DNA of 64,000 nucleotides from Gonocerus acuteangulatus (taxonomy: Eukaryota > Arthropoda > Insecta > Hemiptera > Coreidae). A model generated the notes under the pieces. That model had not been told where the DNA came from and did no database searches. It was given only the letters and a program-made list of their open reading frames with translations. Below, piece after piece: positions 22,621 to 33,004 of the stretch. Every line of letters starts with the position of its first letter. The first letter of the stretch is position 1. The DNA lies in the NCBI GenBank assembly GCA_946811695.1, contig OX328123.1:46324753-46388752 (forward strand), read 5' to 3'. The position numbers and the translations under genes were made by a program.

Positions 22621-22785
22621 TACCTTAGGTGGTAATGTCATATACTGTACGTAAAACTTGCCATTGAAGACGGATGTTTTTCGTAATTTGTAAGTGCAAT
22701 TCTTCTGTCGTAAGCAAGTTCGAGTCGTTTGATCGGCTCTGCAGACTAGTTTTGGTTATCTCTGCCTTGAGATTTGAACTTAATG

Positions 22786-23172
22786 TGTATGGCCACGAAC
22801 GCCCTTTGTATGGCCACCAACACCCTTTGTATGGCCACCAACAAACTATGTATGGCCACCAACACCCTTTGTATGGCCACCAAAACACTTTGTATGGCCA
22901 CCAACACTCTTTCTAAGGCCACCAACACCCTTTGTATGGCCACCAACACCCTTTGTATGGCCACCAACACCCTTTGTATGGCCACCAACACCCTTTGTAT
23001 GGCCACCAACACCCTTTGTATGGCCACCAACACCCTTTGTATGGCCACCAACATCCATTGTATGGCCACCAACACCCTTTGTACGGCCACCAACACCCTT
23101 TGTATGACCACCAACACCCTTTGTAATGGCCACCAACACTCTTTCTAAGGCCACAAACACCCTTTGCATGGC
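22786..23172 (+). repeat. 21-bp minisatellite, about 18 units
   Basis: The unit is TATGGCCACCAACACCCTTT plus G. As 21 is divisible by 3, several plus and minus frames are open as heptad repeats (for example MATNTLC, YGHQHPL or VAIQRVL). None shows a start context, a different flanking domain or codon bias, so these are artefacts of the array. Variant units cluster at both ends and the centre is homogeneous. Confidence 0.95.
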
Positions 23173-23179
23173 CCCTTTT

Positions 23180-24220
23180 TGAAAGAATGGCAACCTACAG
23201 TTCGCCCGGTGGTAGTCGAGTTCAGAAGTCGAATAATTTCTGAAAATCAGAGGCCTTTCTGATCAACTTCCACATCATGAAGTTTCCAAATCCCCCAAAT
23301 TATTTTTATAAAATATATAATATCCCATCAGGTTGATTTAATTTCATGCGTGGTTAAAACAAATATTATTCCTTTCAAATAAAGGCTAAATATATGTAGC
23401 GATCTCTAAAAAGAAAGAAAACACTCCAAAGTATACATCAAAGAAGATATTTTTTTTAAACGATTTCTCCAATTTAGTTCTAAAAAAAGGAATATCCTAA
23501 AAAAGTTATTGAAAGCCTAAGTGGAAGGGAATCTGGCTGAATTCATGAACAAAAAACACATAATCTCCAGAAAATCAATATAGAAGCTTCTTTAACGTGT
23601 CTAACTCAAAGCAGGGTTTAAGTTTTAATGCTTCGAAGAGAGCGTTTTTTCTTGCAATTTATATTTTTTTATTAATGTTCACTGAGCAGATTATAGATGG
23701 ATTTTCTGTTTAAAAGTTCATTAAATGTCTATACACCCACTCATCAATATTATTAATAGACCAGTACTAGTATTCTAAAAATGTATGTATATATACATGT
23801 CATTGGCAAGATAAATATAGTGATTTTTTGGTCATAATATTCAAAATGTACAAAATAAATATAAATAATTCAATAACAAAAATAAAACAATACAGGAAAA
23901 AGTTGTGTAAACCACAAGCGGAGCTATTTTGTTGGATGAAGAGATCATGAAATCCTTTGTTAAGGGTATGCGTATTTTTATTGGAGATTCGTTGCGGAAC
24001 GATAAAAATTGTGGTCATTGATACTTTCCTGAGGATTTTTTTGTAATGGAGGGTGCTGTAAGTTTTTTTTTCTTTCGTTCCAATCAGTCTTTCTTACCCT
24101 GATCAATCACTGCTGACAACGCATGCTTTACCCGCCTCTCGAAAACATTTCCAAGAAAGCATTTTAGTGCTTACCCTAGAAAAAACAACATTTTTTTTTT
24201 TTTATTATTTGTATTCAATT
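23180..24220. other. AT-rich stretch, no gene seen
   Basis: No supported feature. Confidence 0.5.
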
Positions 24221-24233
24221 TTAATTCATTTTC

Positions 24234-24443
24234 GGAGGCCCGGTGGCCGTGAGTGTTAAGGGGTGAGCTCTTAACACTCTGTGCCAAAGACCGTGGGTTC
24301 GATTCCCACTATCGGGTGGTGGCTTTTCTTTAGAAAAAAGAAAAGGCATCAGCCCTATCCAGGCTAGAAAAGGGAGGTAACCTATAGATAACCCATCCTA
24401 AAATTCGTAGTTAATAATAATGGACGTAAAAGTATAAATAAAT
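24234..24443 (+). mobile_element. SINE-B, full copy (tRNA-derived)
   Basis: It is flanked by AATTCATTTTC (24223-24233 and 24444-24454). The head starts GGAGGCCCGGTGGCCGTGAG and contains the B box GGTTCGATTCC. The body has a TTTCTTT/AAAGAAA-type hairpin around TAGAAAA and the block GTAACCTATAGATAACCC. The 3' end is TTAATAATAATGGA, not the hairpin tail of SINE-A, so it probably used a different LINE partner. Confidence 0.9.
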
Positions 24444-24594
24444 AATTCATTTTCTTGTAGCTTGATCCATCCAAATCGACACGTCTAATTATAAATAGTC
24501 CGTCTTATTCCCATAATTATAGGAATAAGAGGGACTATTTTTTAAATGCACAACGCTAATAAAAACACTGAGGTAGGTGGTATTTCATTTATAA

Positions 24595-24849
24595 AAAATA
24601 CAAGTCATATCCAAAGATATTGTTGGAATTCTTGAAGAAGCTTTAGCGCACGCCAAGATAACTAGTATCAATAATGACGAATTTTTAGAACAAACTTCAA
24701 ACCTTGGTAGAGTACGACTTGCGTTATTCATTAGAAAGCTGTTGGCGAATCAACTGAAATTAGTGACACAAAACACTGTAATAGGAAATTGGAAGAGAAA
24801 ATTGGACCAACCTCCCGATGATACAGTATGCAATAAAATGTGTTTATAA
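24595..24849 (+). CDS. Unrecognised open frame, possible exon or gene remnant
   Basis: An 84-codon stop-to-stop frame with no early Met. Its composition is protein-like: mixed charged and aliphatic residues with LEEALAHAK and RVRLALFIRKLLANQL helix-like segments and few Phe/Asn/Ile runs, unlike the chance ORFs nearby. ACA followed by GTATGC at 24823-24831 could be a splice donor after KLDQPPDDT. I do not recognise a family. It could be an exon of an unseen gene or a fragment of an unknown mobile element. Confidence 0.3.
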   Translation, partial: KIQVISKDIVGILEEALAHAKITSINNDEFLEQTSNLGRVRLALFIRKLLANQLKLVTQNTVIGNWKRKLDQPPDDTVCNKMCL

Positions 24850-25198
24850 CAGTGTTTCAATTACTCGAAACATTTAATTGTTACGGCGAGGGACGATATT
24901 CTGCCACAAGAGAAAGAATGATAGGAATGTTTAATATTATTCTACTCCTATAACTGTTATATTTTTAATCAAAAGTATATGATGCACTTTTCAAGTTATT
25001 CCATACCATAATAACTTAATTTTTATGACTTCTACATATATAATTCTTCACGAGTACGTGAAAGCAATAAAAATACTACCATATTTAAAATTTCATTAAG
25101 CCGATACCAATTATATTTTGAACAACTTTAACAATGGCTTCAGAATGCCAAATGAGTTTTTATTTCGAAAGAGCATGCCCTCCGTAATACAACCAATG

Positions 25199-25570
25199 CT
25201 ACTGACGACGCACAGTGGTGAAAATGACCGATTCAGGAGAGAAAAATTCAGACCACTCATGGTCACTTTTGTAATCGAATGAATCAATATAAAGAGGTAT
25301 GTAGTGAACATTTGGAGCCATTAAAGATTGAATTTGAACGAGCAAAGCTTTAACCTTAGCTTTAATTTTTGCAATTTGATCAAAATCACCCCCCTCTTCA
25401 CCATCCACAGTCAATTTGTTAAAAACATATTGCAAAACACCGGCGTTTTGGTCTGGCAAAATAAATTTTGTCCGCCAAACGTCAAACAGCTCTTTTCGTG
25501 GAATCACGCATGTACCTAAAAATTGATGTTTAAAAAGATTGATAAGGTTGGTTACAAAATAATTATGCAT
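25199..25570 (-). CDS. Unrecognised 123-codon ORF
   Basis: The ORF runs from Met at 25570 to a stop at 25199-25201; the frame stays open about 50 bases upstream. The central region (FDQIAKIKAKVKALLVQIQS) looks like an amphipathic helix, and the C-terminal part (HYIPLYIDSFDYKSDHEW) is rich in aromatic and acidic residues. Amino-acid usage is more protein-like than other ORFs of this size here. It faces the 24595-24849 frame tail to tail. No family is recognised; decayed transposon, endogenous viral fragment or host exon are all possible. Confidence 0.35.
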   Translation of the reverse strand: MHNYFVTNLINLFKHQFLGTCVIPRKELFDVWRTKFILPDQNAGVLQYVFNKLTVDGEEGGDFDQIAKIKAKVKALLVQIQSLMAPNVHYIPLYIDSFDYKSDHEWSEFFSPESVIFTTVRRQ

Positions 25571-25619
25571 CGACTCGTATTGTTCCAGAGAACAGGTTTT
25601 GTTTGAATTCGTACTTAAT

Positions 25620-26510
25620 CTAGCCTAATCTTGCAGATTATGTACACTTCTATACTTTTAAATTTGACGCGTGCTAGGCAAGTACTATTTTCTTATCTTT
25701 AAATTCTCAATTATTACTTAAATAATAAAAATAATCTGAACACTTACTATTTAAAAGTGTTTAGTGAAATTATTTTGACCATCTGACTATTAGGATGATT
25801 TCTAATGTTTATTTTGGTAATATTCATATAACCAACATTAAACATTAGTTAAAGATTCTCTTCTTGTCAAGAATCTACAGTAGAGCCAGGCATGTCCCTC
25901 ACAATCATTTTCACCCCCTCCCCTCTCTTTATGTATATATGTTAACTCCAGTATTTGGCTAGAGTAATTAATATAAGCAGCTACAAAAGGCTTTCACTTC
26001 CACTCGTGTACATATCAAAGTCATCAAGCTTGTATCAATCTCCTAGCTACTCCTTCACGTCTACCTTTCTCTTTGGAGCCGTCTAAACAGACATTCAATT
26101 AATATACCTTTGAAATGACACAATCAGGTCTTTCCAGACCATCCACGCCGCTTTGAAACAAACATCTAGATTCAGGATTAACCTGAAGGATAATTAACAT
26201 TTCCGAATCCACCCGAGGGAATTTAACGTTTGATTAGTTACAAAATATCCACAAGAGTCGGAGAAACTATAGAATGAAAATCCACACAGTTCGACCGACT
26301 TTGATCAAACTTGGCACACATGTAGGTCTTAATTCAGGGAGATTCATAGGGTAGGTTAAATTCGTCTAGGACTCACAGCTCGGAGGTAACGGGTTCGAAA
26401 CTATAAACCCAAATATCTACAGAATTGCGTTATTAGATTTTAATACTACCTACTACTTATTTGGTTTCTAGATGCAGAAAGTATGTGTAGCTTTGTACGC
26501 GGCACAGTGG
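25620..26510. other. No gene seen
   Basis: 26520-26590 is shared with 30661-30727 (GTGTTTCAAAAAAGGC and AATCTTAACCGATTTTTATG), so a dispersed repeat of unknown class starts near 26500. Confidence 0.45.
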
Positions 26511-26639
26511 GGCCAAACGACATTTCGTGTTTCAAAAAAGGCCACAGGCTGTAAATCTTAACCGATTTTTATGAATTTTTTTTAAAATGAAAGCTAATAA
26601 AACTTAAAAAAGCTTTTTCTTGCCAGATTTTTGTTTCTC

Positions 26640-26679
26640 TTGTTTATTAAATTGCGTGTAAATAATGCACGAACTTTTA

Positions 26680-26731
<52 letters not shown>

Positions 26732-27190
26732 GGCGCATCTACTTCTAGGTCATTAGCGCCGACATCCAGGGTGCAGCGAGGAATTTTCCCAGCGAGCCTT
26801 GAGATGAGAAAATTCCTGCCGGAGGTGGGAATCGAACCCACCATCTCCCGCTTATGAATCCAGCGTGCTAGCCACTAGACCACGGGAGACCCCAACTTTT
26901 ACAATTGAACATAAAATAGTATTTTATTTTTCATCTAACTTAATATCAGAACTGACACATTTTGATAAAACGTAAATTTATCTTAATTCAACAATGTTAA
27001 TAACTGAAATAATATGATTTTAGAATGATTTGAAAATAGATTTTGATTTTTTTCCAAGTCTAATCAGGATTTGAATGTTTAATTCCAACGATATTAAGTG
27101 CTGATATTAAGTTTGATGAAAAATAGAATATTATTTTATGTTCAATTGTAAAAGTGCGTGAATTTTTTACACGTAATTTATTGTCTGGCT
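26640..27190. repeat. Inverted repeat interrupted by a SINE
   Basis: The left arm (26646-26684 plus 26907-26935, reading TTACAATTGAACATAAAATA across the SINE) is the near reverse complement of 27115-27185. Removing the SINE gives arms of about 70 bases around a loop of about 180 bases. Confidence 0.7.
26685..26893 (-). mobile_element. SINE-A, copy 3
   Basis: Flanked by AACTTTTACAATT (26672-26684 and 26894-26906). On the minus strand it has GGGGTCTCCCGTGGTCTAGT, the B box GGTTCGATTCC, the GGAATTTTC hairpin, GGCGC/GCGCC tail stem and an A-run of about 46. The long pure A-run suggests a recent insertion. Confidence 0.94.
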
Positions 27191-27293
27191 GTAGACTCCG
27201 AAAGCATGCTATGACAATAAAATTTGTGGCGGAGACCTGTAGTTTTTCGGTTTTCCTATTTGATGCAGTACAACCACCGTCCAGCGAAATCAA

Positions 27294-27296
<3 letters not shown>

Positions 27297-27353
<57 letters not shown>

Positions 27354-27367
27354 TATATACATATATA
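27297..27367. repeat. (TA)n microsatellite
   Basis: Terminates the repeat copy at 27215-27296, which is related to 12851-12905. Confidence 0.95.
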
Positions 27368-27609
27368 CTAAAAATCACCTGTGTCCTAATTCGGTCGAAA
27401 AGAAAAATGTTTATGAATAATCGAGGAACGTTAAAATTAAATTAAACAATTTATTCCTCCGCAATGAGCTGTAAACTGACCCCTGGCTGAATAATGCAGC
27501 TCCTGCGGGGGAGAGTTGTTTTTTAACCCTGCTACGACGATTGTTCTTTAGAAGCATTTATCTGTTTATATGATTCTTCTAAGGATAAACCATTCAGGAT
27601 ACAACGGCG

Positions 27610-27855
27610 ATGTCAGGAGAAAGCAAACGGCTAAAATGTCGGGTTCTCCTCTCGAGGCTGCCACGAATAAGAGAACATTGCAGACAAGCGGAGTCTACAT
27701 GTGGTTGGTGTGCAGGTAAGGGCCATGTATATAAACTCTGTCCTAATAAAGATAAAAAGCACGGAAAGAATTTCCGACACTCAACAGAGGCTGAGGACTG
27801 CCCCACTCTTCTGGCGTACCTGGCTAGTAGAATTGACAGCATTTCATATGCGTGA
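27610..27855 (+). pseudogene. LINE ORF1 (gag-like) C-terminal remnant
   Basis: An 81-codon frame with one C-x2-C-x4-H-x4-C zinc knuckle (CGWCAGKGHVYKLC) and a following C/H-rich segment (CPNKDKKHGKN...H...C). R1-clade ORF1 proteins end in several such knuckles and bind the element RNA. The N-terminal part is absent and the final knuckle looks altered. Confidence 0.6.
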
Positions 27856-28075
27856 CGGTGACTGCGACGAGGAAGCACTGGGAGGAAATCAGCTGAAGAA
27901 CACCAACATCTTAAGGATATTGCTACGTTATGTGTGAGGTCAGGCACTATGATATGCTTGCAGGAGCCGGCCGTAAGAGGTGGACGACTTATTGGACTGC
28001 CCCGGGGTGCAAAGGTGGATGACCGGTGAGGATCAGTCTGTACTTAGCCACTATGAACTCTCAACGAGTAATGTT

Positions 28076-28140
28076 TTTTTTTTTTTTTTTTCTTTTTTTT
28101 TGTTTTGTTTGGTGCATCTACTGCTAAGGTCATTAGCACC
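28076..28140 (-). mobile_element. 65-bp tail-only retroposon insertion
   Basis: Flanked by ACGAGTAATGTT (28064-28075 and 28141-28152). The minus strand reads GGTGC, TAATGACC, GATGCACC, then AAACAAAACA and an A-run, with nothing upstream of the tail. Taking out the insert and one duplication (77 bp) brings the LINE endonuclease frame before and after into register, an independent confirmation of the boundaries. Confidence 0.92.
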
Positions 28141-28473
28141 ACGAGTAATGTTGCTGTTATGTCTATAGGGCGGGGAGGCTCCCCTTTGTATGTAGTATCG
28201 GCTTATTTTCCACCGCGCCAAGCGCTGCGGCCTACCTTGTGCGTGCTAGAAAGGGTCTTAAAACAAGCTAAACATAACATAGTTATAACGGCTGACGTAA
28301 ACGCATGGAGCACACTCTGGGGATCCAGGGAGACCAATTTGCGGGGTAGGGTTCTTGACCCAAACGGGTAAACTTTGCGGAGACCATCACATATCTGGGT
28401 GTCACTCTGGGACCGGGACCAAGCATAACACCCCATATAGGTGCTCTCGCCCAGAAAGTTAATAATGTGCTGA

Positions 28474-29205
28474 ATGTATTCCAGGCGTTGTCGGCGTGAT
28501 GCTGTCGCGGTGGAAGCATGGCACATGTTATTGAAGAAGCACCACCAGCGAGCGTTGTCTAGTCTGCAGCGGATTGCCATGAAAAGAATGTTCAAGACAT
28601 ATAAGACAGGGTCCAACGAAGCTTTGTGCGTGGTTACAGGCGTGCCTCCTATTGGCATCCTCACCACGGCGAGGGTGGCATCTTATCATGCAAAGAGAGG
28701 AGGTCCACTCCCTAATGAGCTACCAGCGTCACTGCGCCGGTTAATGTCGGAAGTTGAAGCAGCGCCGTATCGTTCTAAAAGGCTGAAGGAGATTATTGCA
28801 ACCTATGTGAAAGAGACGTGGTCAGTGGAATGGAGGCAGACCACAAAGGGGCCGGTAACACGAAGCTTCTTCTTAGACGTGAGTGAGAGACTGGAAGATT
28901 GGATATTGCCGGACTTCTGGATCACCCAATTTCTGACCGGCCAAGGAAATTTCAATGCCTACCTGAAGAGATTTGCGTTGAGAGAATCGGAGGCGTGCGA
29001 CTGCGGAGGCGGGGCTGAAACAGTGGAGCATGTTCTGCTACAATGCGAGAAGTTCTCCGCCCCTCGACTCAGGATGTTCCGTCAGCGACTACACACCGGA
29101 AATGAAGACTCTCGTGGAGAACTCGGTGAACTTTGCCACCTTTTCTACCTTCGTGAAGGAGTGGAGGAAAATAAAAGGCACAATATAGAAAATAATAAAG
29201 AATAA
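28474..29205 (+). pseudogene. R1-clade LINE ORF2 C-terminal third
   Basis: This is the longest retrotransposon frame in the window (243 codons). It contains HHQRALSSLQRIAMKRMFKT and VVTGVPPIGILTTARVASY, typical of the region after the RT in R1/Jockey-type ORF2, and ends in the GQGNFNAYLKRF / CDCGGG...VEHVLLQC zinc-like module used in RNA/DNA binding. The upstream piece with YLGVTLGPG (about 28390) lies in another frame. It cannot be active because the RT is absent. Confidence 0.8.
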
Positions 29206-29329
29206 AGTCCTGTTTCTGACCATCCTTTTCCTACTTCCTTGCATATGTAAAAGGCAATGGTGAGCTTCACTAAGCCTTCTGAAAAAAAAAAAAAAAAAAA
29301 ATAATTCTAAGGATAAACCATACAAATGT

Positions 29330-29835
29330 CACAGGTTGTTACAAGATGGTCCCCATGGTGACATGGTGAAGGTATTTTCCTGGATCGATCAGCTGGTGTT
29401 GCTAGGCTACCACCTCTGCCAGCTGCTTACCACCTGTAGCCTCTCTCTCCCTCTCTTAAAAATTACCTTTTCTTAAACCTCGGTAATGATCGTAATTTCT
29501 TCACCTCACTTTTTTTTTTTATGAATCCCCGTGTTGTATGTGAAGGAAATCAAACGTCATTCTGAATTAGGATTTCCCTGTTGGTAGTATCCCACAAATT
29601 AACGTTTTTTTAAGAAACTCGGTTTATTTTCATTTCTTTCATTTATGGTATCCATGTGAATTGCATCTAGTTGATTGGGGTTATCCCAAGGTGATCAACT
29701 CGGAAAATTTTTATTTATGAAGCAATGTTGAAAATACAAGATGTTGCTGCGTAAATTATAAAGCATCATTTTAAAAATCATTTTTTATGAAAAAATGGCG
29801 GGTCGAGTATAATGTTTAAAAAATGTATAAGTATA
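29330..29835. other. No gene seen
   Basis: Unrecognised, AT-rich. Confidence 0.45.
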
Positions 29836-29849
29836 ATGTTAAAAGTCCA

Positions 29850-30095
29850 CTCATCTATACCAGATCCCTTCTGGACTATGTATGTGTAGCATACTCGTCT
29901 GCCAAACCCAGAATATTTAATATACTAAACCCCATACACAACACTGGAATTCGACTATTGGTTCCTTTTGGTCAAGAACCCGTAGTACGTTTGAACGCTG
30001 AATCTGCAGAAATTTCATTGCACAATAGGAGAGCTATGCTAGTTATAAATACTATAATAAAATTATTTCGTACCCCAATATATCTTGTGATATAG
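29850..30095 (+). pseudogene. LINE ORF2 fragment just after the RT domain (I/Jockey type)
   Basis: The frame reads RSLLDYVCVAYSSAKPRIF, then LNPIHNTGIRL and NAESAEISLHNRRAML. The DYG.vvYgSa.....l.piqN.glRl....f...pv..L..ea...pl..RR pattern is the conserved stretch after the RT palm in I and Jockey clade LINEs. No tail is found; it is an isolated remnant. Confidence 0.75.
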
Positions 30096-30728
30096 TAAAA
30101 AGCCCTCATGCTGGAGGTTATCAACGCAGAGAAGGCCACATTCGATCATTCATAATAAGGTACCGTAGTGTCAATTGATCTGAGCAATCAAAACTTACGC
30201 CAACTCCTTTCATAACTTAAAATGATATAAAGTTAACTCACAAAAATCAAAAAGACAAATCCACTCAGGCCAGTAAAGAATCAAAAACACCAAATGGTGT
30301 CGGATAAGCAGCTATAATACAAGAAACTATCTTCAGTTTATAGTATTGTATTGGGCGAAACGCCTTCCTTGCGGATGCTCATAAATAAATTTTTAATAAA
30401 AAATAAACCAAGTATATTGTGAAAATGGACATTTCGCTACTGATAGTTAAATTAGACGATGTTTACTGTCGTTAACGGTAAAGGGAGAGAATACTTGGTA
30501 TTAACTTGATTACGTGTTGAACTTTCTGTGATACAAACAACTGATGATTAACAAGACGAAGCAGCATGTAGACAGTGTACTGATGTACCAATTATAAGAC
30601 ATTTACTCACACACTACAGAAGACTAAAGATGCACAAAACGACTCATCTCGAAGACATTCTCTGACATTTTGTGTTTCAAAAAAGGCTACAGGCTCTAAA
30701 TCTTAACCGATTTTTATGAATTTTTTCA

Positions 30729-30778
30729 CACGAGGGCTACAGCCCCCTCAGCCCGCCCCCCCCTTATATACTCCCATG
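30729..30778. mobile_element. hAT-type MITE, right end only
   Basis: GGCTACAGCCCCCTCAGCCC, a C-run and TTATATACTCCCATG match the right terminus of copies 2 and 3. Confidence 0.75.
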
Positions 30779-31163
30779 GTCAGTAGTGAGCAACCCATTT
30801 AATAATAATAATAACCAACAGCGGCCTTCAGTTGGCGCCTGTTGATTATTATGTGTGACGTGGGCTCAAGTCAGAAGTAAACAGAGTACCCATTCCAGCT
30901 GATCATGAATCTTGTGTGGAAATGAAAGCTAATCGTTATAAGATTGGAATGCCTAAATCAGTAGTCTTGATCAGAGGTTGTTAGTGCATTCTGTAAGGAG
31001 CAGGCCAGTTCCACCTAAGTTTATAATTTTTGAAGTATTTTTATTTATTTATTTTTTAGGCAGCTATAATGTAAGACTTACTTTATTTATTAAATATTTA
31101 TTTAATCAAGAATATTTTCATTTATTTCTGATAATATCACAAAACATGATATTAAAAAAAAAT

Positions 31164-31466
31164 ATCAGTACCGTAACAGGCCACGAAGTCCCTGAGGGGC
31201 AGATACTCTAGAGACATCCGATTCATTACCATATGACACACTAGGGAGATAGTGTGGTAAGTACTATGCCTTATTTCCCCCTATGCAGGTACCCATTAAT
31301 AAATTAATTAAAGGCTGGGTTGGCCAAGGGGTGGTCAGGGAGGTCGAATCCAACCCATGAACGAAGAAACTAGAAGATAAAAATCTTTAGTGCTTGTTTG
31401 CATTCGAACTCAGGTCCTCCAGTATATTAGTCCAGTTCTCTACCACTGAGCTAACCTTGTCCCCAG
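31164..31466 (-). mobile_element. SINE-C, uninterrupted copy (tRNA-derived)
   Basis: On the minus strand it starts GGGGACAAGGTTAGCTCAGT with an A-box-like TTAGCTCAGTGG and a B-box-like GAGTTCGAATG. Then come TCTTCTAGTTTCTTCGTTC, GGGTTGG, AACCCAGCC, and at the 3' end a segment with ACTATCTCCCTAGTGTGTCA. The same body occurs at 41287-43545, where it is split by a piggyBac-like element. It supplies the empty site for that insertion (CCATTAATAAATTAATT). Confidence 0.82.
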
Positions 31467-31900
31467 TAAACCTAATTTTGCTAACCTCGCCCTCACTTTA
31501 TATTAGTTTTATATTGTTTTCCCCCTAAAGTATTTTACAACTTTTTTCAAATTCAGCAGCTTGGAGAAGTTTTTTTGTAAGAGTAGTGATTCTCGAAAAT
31601 TTGTCGCTAATTAGACTTTCTTGTTAAAATCAACTATTTGAACTCTTGTTGCGGTTTAAAAACATTGAAAGTGCATTTTCCGTAAAGCAAATTTAATTCG
31701 AATGTCAAAAATGTACTGGAATGTTAAAATTAAGTGCATAAACAGATATAAGTGGGGATTTCCTACAAAATAAAAGGTTTTTGCTTTAGAAGGGCATATA
31801 TCTGGAGCATACACCACATTGGCAGCATTTAACCGCATTTTTGGTCTGGTTTCACAGTCTTGAGTATTATCATCTACTTGTGATACACCCTGTTTATATA

Positions 31901-31901
<1 letters not shown>

Positions 31902-31970
<69 letters not shown>
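31902..31970. repeat. (TA)n microsatellite
   Basis: TA array bordering the GC-rich patch. Confidence 0.95.
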
Positions 31971-31974
31971 TATT

Positions 31975-32040
31975 AGACATGTGTGCCGAGGCTGAATTTT
32001 CAGGCGGCGGCGCGCTGGACTAAAATAGCCGGCGGCGGCG
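31975..32040 (+). repeat. GC-rich GCG/CGG patch between two TA arrays
   Basis: TGTGCCGAGGCTGAATTTTC, GGCGGCGGCGCG and AATAGCCGGCGGCGGCG form an abrupt GC island of about 65 bases inside 250 bases of TA repeats. Part of it pairs (GCGCG and CCGGC blocks). No coding meaning. Confidence 0.7.
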
Positions 32041-32080
32041 ATATATATATACATGTGTGTATATGTATATATATATATAT

Positions 32081-32125
<45 letters not shown>
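32040..32125. repeat. (TA)n microsatellite
   Basis: TA array with TACATG breaks, then (AC)n. Confidence 0.95.
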
Positions 32126-32128
<3 letters not shown>

Positions 32129-32129
32129 A

Positions 32130-33000
32130 CACACACACAAACCAATTTGAATGGCCAATTCTGTTCTTGTCCTGAAACTTTGACATTCCTAGTCAGCACT
32201 TCCTGATTGGATCCCATAACTGGATTTTCCTCTCTATGGTGAGTGAGAAAGCATTCTAATATGAACAGCTTGTTGAATTTAAAGTCATATTCCTATATTG
32301 TGAATTAATACTAAATTATAGTTAAATTGCTTAAATATTTTAAATAGAAGATTTTGCAATTATTTCAAATAATATTTATCGGTATAATAAACTTTTACTT
32401 AGTTATAATGATAAATATATATTGATAATAAATTTGTAAAGGAAAACAAAACATGCTTTCTTTTAATGTATTCATTAATGAATTTAGTATCCTATTTTCA
32501 AATAATTCCAACCAAGAAAGAATTTTCTTTCTTGAAAAATAATAAGAATTCTATTAAATCCTTGCAGGTCGGAAGACCTAGTTGGGTATAATGTTCCTCT
32601 TATACACCGATGACCATTTGTGCCGTCACAATTTGGACTGAGAACATTAGGGTTACTAGACGAATAATATAATGGGAAAAATCACAAAATATAGTAGTAT
32701 TGAAGAAGTAATAATTTTGTAAGTAGTGTTGCTGTATATTATTCCAGTAAATGTAGTATGTGTTCATAATATTAGTGATAAAATTTGAGTTCCACTCTAA
32801 TTGATGTGTAAAACACATTTGTTTTTTTATGATAGCTTAGCATTTCCTCTTATTATAGAAAAATAAAAGTAATGAGTATGAATAAATCATTTTTCTAGTA
32901 ATACAGGTGTTTGATCTCAAGATGATTCAATGGTGCATTAAAGGGTTGATGTCTTTTTAAATACATTACACATTCCTAAGGAAAATGGACAAAAAGATGC
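32130..33000. other. No gene seen
   Basis: AT-rich, no supported feature. Confidence 0.45.
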
Positions 33001-33004
33001 AGCA

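Larger units (their letters stand above)
27594..29304 (+). mobile_element. R1-clade LINE insertion, internally deleted (1.7 kb)
   Basis: It is flanked by a 17-bp duplication TTCTAAGGATAAACCAT (27577-27593 and 29305-29321) and ends in an A-run at 29281-29301. In order it holds: the end of ORF1 with a CCHC knuckle (CGWCAGKGHVYKLC, 27696-27737); the ORF2 endonuclease middle (SAYFPPRQ, then DVNAWSTLWGSRETN at about 28294-28338); and the ORF2 C-terminal third with QFLTGQGNFNAYL and CDCGGGAETVEHVLLQC. The whole reverse transcriptase is missing. Because the target duplication surrounds the shortened form, the deletion may predate insertion. Confidence 0.88.

Noticed and set aside
22786..23172. CRISPR-like array
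   Set aside because: Units are contiguous 21-mers without unique spacers, in a eukaryotic genome. The same applies to the arrays at 15836 and 19549.
22674..23193. Several long overlapping ORFs on both strands (up to 124 codons)
   Set aside because: They are frames through the 21-bp minisatellite; heptad peptides in all directions are a consequence of the period, not coding.
28203..28667. 154-codon minus-strand ORF
   Set aside because: Antisense of the R1-clade LINE; no independent domain.
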